Of a stretch of DNA of 64,000 nucleotides, positions 45,940 to 53,972 are shown one piece after another. The stretch is from Streptomyces sp. V3I7. Its GTDB lineage: Bacteria > Actinomycetota > Actinomycetes > Streptomycetales > Streptomycetaceae. The position numbers and the translations under genes were made by a program. The notes beneath the pieces are model-generated. The model saw nothing but the letters and a program-made list of their open reading frames with translations, did not search any database and was not told the origin of the DNA. The stretch's first letter is position 1, and each line of letters opens with the position of its first letter. The stretch lies in contig NZ_JAUSZK010000001.1 of assembly GCF_030817495.1 (NCBI RefSeq), positions 4,567,001 through 4,631,000 of the forward strand, given 5' to 3'.

Positions 45940-46386
45940 ATGATCCTCGCTCTGACTGTGTGTGGGATCGTGGTCGCGCTCGTGCTGGTGGGACTGTTCC
46001 TGTTCGGCCTCCGGCGCCGGCTCATCCAGCGCTCCGGCGGCACCTTCGACTGCAGCCTGCGCTGGGACGTGCCCGAGAAACCGGACCTCAGCGGCAAGGG
46101 CTGGAGCTACGGCGTCGCCCGCTACAACAGCGACCGCATCGAGTGGTACCGCGTCTTCTCCTACGCCCTGCGCCCGCGCCGCGTCCTGGAACGCTCGGCG
46201 ATCGAGGTGGCCGGCCGGCGTGTGCCCGAGGGTGAGGAGGAGCTGGCTCTGCTCTCCGACGCCGTCATCCTCGTCTGTGTCCACCGGGGCACGCGTCTCG
46301 AACTCGCCATGAGCGAGGACGCGCTGACCGGATTCCTCGCGTGGCTGGAGGCAGCCCCGCCCGGACAACGAGTGAATGTGGCGTAG
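45940..46386 (+). CDS. DUF2550-type membrane-anchored protein
   Basis: 148 aa. One N-terminal membrane helix (residues 2-24, ILALTVCGIVVALVLVGLFL) is followed by a cytoplasmic beta-rich domain with GGTFDCSLRW, GWSYGVARYNSDRIEWYRVF and RRVLERSAIEV. Actinobacteria-specific family found right after the atp operon. Function unknown. ATG 45940 is chosen (GAGGAGG about 10 nt upstream). The in-frame GTG two codons earlier is possible. Confidence 0.85.
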   Translation: MILALTVCGIVVALVLVGLFLFGLRRRLIQRSGGTFDCSLRWDVPEKPDLSGKGWSYGVARYNSDRIEWYRVFSYALRPRRVLERSAIEVAGRRVPEGEEELALLSDAVILVCVHRGTRLELAMSEDALTGFLAWLEAAPPGQRVNVA

Positions 46387-46401
46387 CCGCGTTCACTCGT
46401 T

Positions 46402-46431
46402 GGTGGGGGTCCCGGACGGAGTCTGGGGGAG
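46402..46431. repeat. Short palindromic repeat
   Basis: GGTGGGGGTCCCGGACGGAG then TCTGGGGGAG shares the GGGGGTCC ... GGGGGAG ends of the dispersed palindrome at 52050 (in reverse) but has a different centre. It lies between the convergent DUF2550 and chitinase genes. Confidence 0.5.
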
Positions 46432-46486
46432 CGTCAACGTCGCGTGAGTTCTTACTGGCATCGCTGAGTTCTTACGGACAACTGCC

Positions 46487-48208
<1,722 letters not shown>

Positions 48209-48278
48209 GCTGCGCCTCCTCGGGGGGTGAGGTGGGGGTAGGGGGCATCGACGGAGCCTGCACACCCACAGTGCCGCG

Positions 48279-48320
48279 AGAATAGAAAGGTCTGGACCAG
48301 CGGTCAATAGGTCTGGACCA
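48279..48320 (-). promoter_or_regulatory. Chitinase promoter with 12-bp direct repeats
   Basis: On the minus strand TGGTCCAGACCT occurs twice (48309-48320 and 48288-48299, period 21). Between and beside them are a -35 TTGACC (48302-48307) and a -10 TATTCT (48279-48284) with a 17-bp spacer. This matches the direct-repeat promoters known for Streptomyces chitinase genes and partly matches the DasR-binding palindrome. Confidence 0.9.
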
Positions 48321-48341
48321 GCAAGGAGTTGAGGAGGGTGC

Positions 48342-49046
48342 ATGACGGAGGCGGGGCAGGCGGGGCAGGGTGGTGTGGTGCTCGTCGTGGACGACGACGC
48401 GGCCATCCGTCGCTCCCTCGAACGCGGGCTCAGACTCAGCGGGTTCACCGTCCGCACGGCCGGAAGCGGCCCGGACGCGCTGACGGCCGTGCGGGAGACG
48501 CCGCCGGACGTGCTCGTCCTGGACGTCTCGATGCCCGGCATGACCGGCATCGAGGTGTGCGGCCGACTCCGCGAGGAGGGGTGGGACCTGCCGGTGCTCA
48601 TGCTCTCCGCGCTCGACGAGACCGCCGACCGGATCGCCGGGCTCCAGGCGGGCGGCGACGACTACCTGGTCAAGCCGTTCGCACTCCAGGAACTCGTGCT
48701 GCGGCTGCGCGCCCTGCTGCGCCGCCGCCCGCCGGCCGGACACGAGGTGCTGACGGTCGCCGGACTGGTCATCGACCCCGCCGCGCGCACCGCCCAACGC
48801 GACGGCCGTGCCCTGGAGTTGACCCGGCGCGAGTTCGAACTCCTGGAAATCCTCGCCCGCAACGCCGGACTCGTCCTCACCCGCGACCAACTCCTGGAAC
48901 GGGTCTGGGGCTACGACGTCGACGTGCGCACCGACGCCGTCGACACCTTCGTCAGCTACCTGCGGCGCAAGCTGGAGGCGGGCGGGGAGCGGCGGCTGGT
49001 ACACACCGTGCGCGGAGTGGGCTTCGTCCTCAGGGAGCAGGCGTGA
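48342..49046 (+). CDS. OmpR/PhoB-family response regulator
   Basis: 234 aa. Receiver domain with acidic pair in VVDDDAAIR, phospho-acceptor Asp61 in VLVLDVSMPG, and Lys in YLVKPFA. The winged-helix output domain is in the last 95 residues (ELTRREFELLEILARNAGLV ... TFVSYLRRKLE). It is similar in layout to the MprA/PrrA group. It starts 21 bp downstream of the divergent chitinase promoter repeats. The cognate kinase follows after a 190-bp rearranged segment. Confidence 0.95.
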   Translation: MTEAGQAGQGGVVLVVDDDAAIRRSLERGLRLSGFTVRTAGSGPDALTAVRETPPDVLVLDVSMPGMTGIEVCGRLREEGWDLPVLMLSALDETADRIAGLQAGGDDYLVKPFALQELVLRLRALLRRRPPAGHEVLTVAGLVIDPAARTAQRDGRALELTRREFELLEILARNAGLVLTRDQLLERVWGYDVDVRTDAVDTFVSYLRRKLEAGGERRLVHTVRGVGFVLREQA

Positions 49047-49241
49047 GACTGTCCACTGCCAGGGAGCGGCGCCTGTGCGGCGCGGGGTTCGGTGTCGGCG
49101 TGCGCGTGGTAGGTCCTGGTGCGGCCTTCGGCGGCGGCTCGCGGCCGGGCGCCTCGGTGGGGTTGCCCGCGCGCGCGACCTGGGCGGTCACCGTCCGGGG
49201 CGTGCACACCGGCTTCGTCCTCAGGGAGCAGGCGTGAGACT
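49020..49241. repeat. 31-bp direct repeat flanking a rearranged segment
   Basis: GGCTTCGTCCTCAGGGAGCA GGCGTGAGACT is identical at 49020-49050 (end of the regulator gene) and 49211-49241 (start of the kinase gene), 191 bp apart. It contains the GTGA stop/start overlap, so the regulator-kinase junction has been duplicated. Confidence 0.95.
49043..49237 (+). pseudogene. Chimeric relic of the sensor kinase and regulator ends
   Basis: An uninterrupted 64-codon frame from the first GTGA junction. It starts RLSTA like the kinase and then jumps to RERRLCGAGFGVGVRVVGPG, matching kinase residues around RERRLYSAALDVGIRVVGPD. It degenerates further and ends GFVLREQA like the response regulator. It has lost the membrane helix and any domain. 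It is the product of tandem duplication and deletion. It could still be translated by coupling, but I treat it as a relic. Confidence 0.85.
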
Positions 49242-50697
49242 CTCAACGCGTATCGGCCTCGCGGTGGGCTGCGCCGTGCCCGTGCTCGTGCTGGCCTCCG
49301 GGTGGCTGCTGCTCACGCTGGTCGGCCGGGACCTGCACCGGGCCGAGGACGACCATCTGCGCCGGCGGGCCGCGGCCGCCGCCGTCGACGCCCGGGCCCT
49401 GCTGCGCGCCTCGGCGGGCGGGCGGCCCCGGGCCGTCGACAGCCGGGAGCGGCGCCTGTACAGCGCGGCGCTCGACGTCGGGATACGCGTCGTCGGACCG
49501 GACACCGTCTTCAGCGGCGGCCCACAGCCCGACGCCTCGGTGACACTGCCCGACGACGCCAGAGGACCGGTCACCGTACGCGAGGGCCGCCGCGGCTGGC
49601 GCGCGCTGTCCCGCACGGTCCGTACCCCCCGCGCCTCGGGCACCCTGTGGGTCTTCGCGCCCGACACCGCCGACCGCACCCAACTCCTGCTCGTACGGCG
49701 GCGCATGGTCCTCACCGCGCTGCTCGCCGCGCCCCTGTCCGGGCTGCTCGCCTGGGGCCTCGCCACCGGCGCCACCCGCCCGCTGCGCCGCCTCACCCGC
49801 CGTACCGCGGGCCTCGACCCGCGCACCAGCGCCGCACGGCCCCGCCACGAGCCGACCGGGGTCACGGAGGTCGACGAACTCGCCGCCACGGTGAGCATGG
49901 TCCTCGCGCGCTACGACGAACAGGCCGCCCGCGCCGCCGGCGCCCTGAACACCGCCCGCTCCTTCTCGTCGGCGGCGGCGCACGAATTGCGCACCCCGCT
50001 GATGAGCATGGGCACCAACCTCGACATCCTCGCCGAGCACCCGGGCCTCCCCGGCGAGGACCGCGCCGAGGTGCTCGCCGACCTGCGCCACGAGCACGCC
50101 CGGCTGCTCGGCCTGCTCGTGATGCTGCGCGAACTCGGGCGCGGCGACCTCGTGGAGGCCGAGGCGTTCCAGACCGTGAACCTCACCGAGGTCGCCGACG
50201 CCGCGGTGGCCGAGGCGCGCCGCCGCGCCCCGGACGCCCGGATCACCCTGAGCGCACCCCCGTCCCTCGCCGTCCACGGCTGGGAGCCCGGCCTGCGGCT
50301 GCTGTGCGACAACCTGGTCGGCAACGCCCTCGCCCACGGCCAGGACGCGCACGGCGGGGCGGAGGTGACCGTCGCCGTCCACGACGCGGACGGCCAGGCG
50401 GTGATCACGGTGGACGACCGCGGACCCGGCGTCCCGCCCGAGGCGCGCGAGAAGGTCTTCGAGCGCTTCCACCGGGGCCCGCACAGCACGGGCTCCGGGC
50501 TCGGCCTGACCCTGGTCGCCCAGCAGGCCGCGCTGCACCGGGGGAGCGTCACCGTGACGCAGGGGGCGGACGGCATCGGCGCCCGCTTCGAGGTGCGGCT
50601 GCCGTCGGCGGGCGGTGAACTCCCCGCACGGCGGGACTGGCTGAGCGGGACGGCCGGGGCAAACCGGTCACAGAATTTCCCCAAGGACCGTCCCTAA
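49234..50697 (+). CDS. Sensor histidine kinase
   Basis: 487 aa. Membrane helix near residues 8-30, an extracytoplasmic domain of about 110 residues, a second helix near 155-178, a HAMP-like linker, HisKA with the phospho-acceptor His250 in SAAAHELRTPLMS, and HATPase_c with N-box VGNALAHG, DDRGPGVPPE and TGSGLGLTLV. GTG start at the second copy of the duplicated junction, with GGGAG 7 nt upstream. It pairs with the regulator 190 bp upstream. It is followed by a secreted protein and a lipoprotein that may be its targets or accessory factors. Confidence 0.93.
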   Translation: MRLSTRIGLAVGCAVPVLVLASGWLLLTLVGRDLHRAEDDHLRRRAAAAAVDARALLRASAGGRPRAVDSRERRLYSAALDVGIRVVGPDTVFSGGPQPDASVTLPDDARGPVTVREGRRGWRALSRTVRTPRASGTLWVFAPDTADRTQLLLVRRRMVLTALLAAPLSGLLAWGLATGATRPLRRLTRRTAGLDPRTSAARPRHEPTGVTEVDELAATVSMVLARYDEQAARAAGALNTARSFSSAAAHELRTPLMSMGTNLDILAEHPGLPGEDRAEVLADLRHEHARLLGLLVMLRELGRGDLVEAEAFQTVNLTEVADAAVAEARRRAPDARITLSAPPSLAVHGWEPGLRLLCDNLVGNALAHGQDAHGGAEVTVAVHDADGQAVITVDDRGPGVPPEAREKVFERFHRGPHSTGSGLGLTLVAQQAALHRGSVTVTQGADGIGARFEVRLPSAGGELPARRDWLSGTAGANRSQNFPKDRP

Positions 50698-50748
50698 CCT
50701 GCGTCGGGTCGGACGGACGTCAGGGCCGTCCGGGAAAAGGAGACGCAG

Positions 50749-51153
50749 ATGACCATGCGACGACGGCCGCGCACCCTGCTCGTCGGGCTGGCCGCGGCCG
50801 CCCTGCTCGCGGGTGCCGCGGGAGCGGCCGCGGCCGACGGGCCCTCCGCCGCGCCGAAGCCGGCCGGCGACGGCGCCAAGGCGCTGTGCAAGCGCGTACC
50901 GAAGATCGACCGCCGCATCGACCGGGCCCTGAAGCGGCTCGACGCGGGCCCCGCCCGGCGCGGCTCCGTCGAGCGGCTTCAGCGGCGCGTCGAGAACGCC
51001 AGGAAGGCCGGCCACGACGAGGTCGCCACGTTCCTGGAGCACCGCCTGGAGTTCCGCAAGTCCCTCGTGCCGACGCTGAAGCAGCGCAAGGACGACCTGG
51101 CGGACGTCCGGACCTGGTGCGAGGACAACGACGGCGGCAAGGACGCGCGTTGA
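50749..51153 (+). CDS. Secreted helical protein
   Basis: 134 aa. A cleavable signal peptide (RRRPRTLLVGLAAAALLAGA, cleavage near AAAADG) is followed by a Lys/Arg/Asp-rich helical domain with two Cys (CKRV and TWCED) that could form a disulfide. AAAAGGAGA precedes the ATG. Encoded 51 bp after the kinase, overlapping the lipoprotein gene by TTGA. A possible extracytoplasmic accessory of the two-component system. No domain recognised. Confidence 0.8.
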   Translation: MTMRRRPRTLLVGLAAAALLAGAAGAAAADGPSAAPKPAGDGAKALCKRVPKIDRRIDRALKRLDAGPARRGSVERLQRRVENARKAGHDEVATFLEHRLEFRKSLVPTLKQRKDDLADVRTWCEDNDGGKDAR

Positions 51154-51368
51154 CGCGCCCACCCAGGGCGGCCGCCGCGGCGCTCCTCGTCCTCGCGGCC
51201 GCGGTCCTGACCGCCGGCTGCGACGGGGACCGCGCCCCGGCGGCCACGCCCTCCGCGACCTCCTCGGCCACCCCCTCCGGCTACGAGGAGATGCGGCAGA
51301 AGGTCGCGGACGCCGAGTCGGCCGTCGGGCGGGCGGAGAAGGACGCCACCGACGACGGCGACCGCTGA
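51150..51368 (+). CDS. Small lipoprotein
   Basis: 72 aa. Signal peptide with lipobox LTAG-C (Cys near residue 23), followed by a Thr/Ser/Pro spacer and a charged helix. TTG start overlapping the preceding stop (TTGA), so it is co-translated. A membrane-tethered partner of the secreted protein is plausible. Confidence 0.75.
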   Translation: MTRPPRAAAAALLVLAAAVLTAGCDGDRAPAATPSATSSATPSGYEEMRQKVADAESAVGRAEKDATDDGDR

Positions 51369-51390
51369 GGACCGGTGCGGGGAAGCGGGC

Positions 51391-51963
51391 TCAGCGCTCC
51401 CCGCCCGGCACCCACAGCACGTCTCCCACGTCCTTGTTGGCCGTACGGGCCAGGATGAACAGCAGGTCCGACAGCCGGTTGAGGTAGGTCGCGGTGAGCG
51501 GGTTCATCACCTCGCCGTGGACCTCCAGCGCCGCCCAGGTGGAGCGCTCCGCGCGGCGGACGACCGTGCAGGCCTGGTGGAGCAGGGCCGCGCCCGGGGT
51601 GCCGCCGGGGAGGATGAAGGAGCGCAGCTTCTCCAGACGTTCGTTGAAGCGGTCGCAGTCCGCCTCCAGCCGGTCGATGTAGAACTGCTCGACCCGCAGC
51701 GGCGGGAACTCCGGCTTCTCCACCACCGGAGTCGACAGGTCCGCACCCACGTCGAACAGGTCGTTCTGGACCCGGGTGAGGACCTGGACGACCTCCTCGT
51801 CCAGCGCGCCGAGCGCGAGGGCCGTGCCGATCGCCGCGTTCGCCTCGTTGGTGTCCGCGTAGGCCGAGATCCGCGGATCGGTCTTGGCCACCCGGCTCAT
51901 GTCGCCGAGCGCCGTCGTGCCCTTGTCGCCGGTCCTGGTGTAGATGCGCGTCAGATTGACCAT
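51391..51963 (-). CDS. Cob(I)alamin adenosyltransferase, PduO type
   Basis: 190 aa. It transfers adenosyl from ATP to cob(I)alamin. N-terminal YTRTGDKGTTALGDMSRVAK (ATP-binding) and the central FILPGGTPGAALLHQACTVV plus RRAERS motifs are diagnostic. Typical length. Convergent with the lipoprotein gene. No cobalamin riboswitch was seen in the 370 bp upstream. Confidence 0.95.
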   Translation of the reverse strand: MVNLTRIYTRTGDKGTTALGDMSRVAKTDPRISAYADTNEANAAIGTALALGALDEEVVQVLTRVQNDLFDVGADLSTPVVEKPEFPPLRVEQFYIDRLEADCDRFNERLEKLRSFILPGGTPGAALLHQACTVVRRAERSTWAALEVHGEVMNPLTATYLNRLSDLLFILARTANKDVGDVLWVPGGER

Positions 51964-51972
51964 ACGGTCAGC

Positions 51973-52176
51973 CTAGGGGGTGCCTCGTCGGTCAGGCCGG
52001 GCTCGCGGCGTCTGGCACCGCGCCTCGCCGCGTTGTCGTCGGTTGCCGATTCCCCCAAGCTCTCGGCTTCGCTCGAGCAGGGGGGACCCCCACGCATCGA
52101 CGCCCTCCTCCGCCTTGCGATGCACGGCACCAGACGCCGCTCCCTGATCCGGCCTGACCGACGAGGCACCCCCTAG
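51973..52176. mobile_element. 204-bp MITE-like palindromic element
   Basis: Perfect 28-bp terminal inverted repeats (51973-52000 and 52149-52176, starting CTAGGGGGTGCCTCGTCGGT), with complementarity continuing into GCGGCGTCTGG / CCAGACGCCGC. The ends can be read as TA-flanked (TA-GGGGG ... CCCCC-TA), suggesting TA-target insertion. It has no coding capacity. A 44-bp dispersed palindrome (52050-52093) sits in the middle. Confidence 0.85.
52050..52093. repeat. Dispersed palindromic repeat inside the MITE-like element
   Basis: TTCCCCCAAGCTCTCGGCTT then CGCTCGAGCAGGGGGGACCC. Nearly identical to the copy in rho at 25902-25947. Confidence 0.9.
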
Positions 52177-52333
52177 CCGCTCAACTGTCCGATGCCGCGG
52201 GCGGAATGGGCCCCGCCGGTGTGATGTCCGTCGGATGGGACGTGACGCGCGTTACTAACCCGTCACACAGCGCCTTCTTGGCGCTAGGGTCCGCCGAACA
52301 AGGGATACGTGAACAGCGTGTAGGGGAGTCGGA

Positions 52334-53182
52334 GTGGCAGGGAAGCTCGCCGTCATCGGGGCCGGTCTCATGGGGTCCGGTATCGCTCAGGTCTCCGCGC
52401 AGGCGGGCTGGGACGTCGTTCTGCGCGACGTCACCGACGAAGCCCTGCGACGCGGCACCGACGGCATCAAGGCCTCGTACGACAAGTTCGTCGGCAAGGG
52501 GAAGATGACGGTCGAGGACGCCGAGGCCGCCCTCGCCCGGATCACCGCCACCACCGATCTGGACGCCGCGGCCGACGCCGACATCGTCGTCGAGGCGGTC
52601 TTCGAGAAGCTGGAGGTCAAGCACGAGATCTTCCGCGCGCTCGACAAGCTCGTGCGCGAGGACGCCGTGCTCGCCTCCAACACCTCCGCCATCCCGATCA
52701 CCAAGATCGCGGCGGCCACCGAGCGCCCCGAGCGGGTCGTCGGCGTGCACTTCTTCTCGCCGGTGCCGATGATGCAGCTCGTCGAGCTCGTCCGCGGCTA
52801 CAAGACCAGCGACGAAACCCTCGCCACCGCACGGGAGTTCGCCGAGTCCGTCGGCAAGACCTGCATCGTCGTCAACCGCGACGTGGCCGGCTTCGTGACC
52901 ACCCGGCTCATCTCGGCGCTCGTCGTCGAGGCGACCAAGCTCTACGAGTCGGGCGTCGCCACCGCCGAGGACATCGACCTCGCCTGCAAGCTGGGCTTCG
53001 GCCACGCCATGGGCCCGCTCGCCACGGCCGACCTCACCGGCGTCGACATCCTGCTGCACGCCACCGGCAACATCTACACCGAGTCGCAGGACGAGAAGTT
53101 CGCGCCGCCGGAGCTGATGCGCCGGATGGTTGACGCCGGTGACATCGGCCGCAAGAGCGGGCAGGGCTTCTACACGTACTGA
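52334..53182 (+). CDS. 3-hydroxybutyryl-CoA dehydrogenase
   Basis: 282-aa NAD(P)-dependent 3-hydroxyacyl-CoA dehydrogenase. Rossmann motif AVIGAGLMGSGIAQVSAQAG at the N-terminus. The catalytic His-Glu pair is expected in GVHFFSPVPMMQLVELVRG, and NRDVAGFVTTRL and LGFGHAMGPLATAD are typical. The product is acetoacetyl-CoA or its reverse, feeding fatty-acid, butyryl-CoA or ethylmalonyl-CoA metabolism. GTG start. A hairpin terminator follows. Confidence 0.94.
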   Translation: MAGKLAVIGAGLMGSGIAQVSAQAGWDVVLRDVTDEALRRGTDGIKASYDKFVGKGKMTVEDAEAALARITATTDLDAAADADIVVEAVFEKLEVKHEIFRALDKLVREDAVLASNTSAIPITKIAAATERPERVVGVHFFSPVPMMQLVELVRGYKTSDETLATAREFAESVGKTCIVVNRDVAGFVTTRLISALVVEATKLYESGVATAEDIDLACKLGFGHAMGPLATADLTGVDILLHATGNIYTESQDEKFAPPELMRRMVDAGDIGRKSGQGFYTY

Positions 53183-53218
53183 ACCTCGCGTGCGTACCGC
53201 CGCCGTCACCGTACAAGC

Positions 53219-53242
53219 CCCGGGTGTGTCACACCCCGGGGT
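53219..53242 (+). terminator. Hairpin after the dehydrogenase gene
   Basis: CCCCGGGTGTG / CACACCCCGGGG-type stem with a TCA loop and no T-run. Confidence 0.75.
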
Positions 53243-53368
53243 GAATTCGGTATCGGTTCGCTCACGGACGGCAACTTCGGCGCCGCTGATGCAGTCAGAC
53301 ACAGCACCGTCACGGAGTACTCGGGGTACGACACGGGGTCCGACGCCGCAACTCACGGGGAGCGCATT

Positions 53369-53692
53369 ATGCACATCAGGGGCGACCACGCCGAGCTGGT
53401 CGTCGGGGGCCGCCTCGACGTCCGCAGCGCGGCGGACGCCCGTACGGTCCTGCACTCGGCCGTCGACGACGGAGTCGGCGATCTCGTGCTCGACCTGTCC
53501 GAACTCGACTCCTGGGACGCCACCGGACTCGGGGTGATCATGGGGGTCCACCGACGGGCCGGCCGCTGCGGCCGCCGCCTGGTGCTGCGCCGCGTACCGC
53601 CGCAGATGCAGCGCCTGCTGGTGGCGACCCGGCTGCACCGGATCCTGGCCATCGAGGGAGGCATCGGGGTGGAGTCCCTGCCCCGGGTCTGA
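53369..53692 (+). CDS. STAS-domain protein (anti-sigma-factor-antagonist-like)
   Basis: 107 aa. One STAS domain: ELVVGGRLDVRSAADARTVL, then LVLDLSELDSWDATGLGVIM. In SpoIIAA-type antagonists the phosphorylated residue is Ser at the position that is Thr in DATGLG here, so phospho-control would use Thr or be absent. No anti-sigma kinase is adjacent. Confidence 0.9.
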   Translation: MHIRGDHAELVVGGRLDVRSAADARTVLHSAVDDGVGDLVLDLSELDSWDATGLGVIMGVHRRAGRCGRRLVLRRVPPQMQRLLVATRLHRILAIEGGIGVESLPRV

Positions 53693-53972
53693 AGGCCCCG
53701 GCCGCGCCCCGGCCGCGCCGCGGACGGGACGCGTGCGACGGGGGAATCGGGCCGCACACCGCGCCGCGCGCCCTGCGCAATCCTCGCGAGACCGTGACGT
53801 CTCGGGCGGCGCGGCACCCCCGACTGTCGCGGACGCTGTGCGAAGGTTTAAGGTTCGGTCGCCCGCGCCTCGACACCCTGGAGCGGGCCCGGACCGGAAG
53901 CGACAGCGCTATGTGCGGCAGGCCGGGAGGGGCCGGACACGGGCACATGACGCTTTTGGGGGCTTGAGACCT

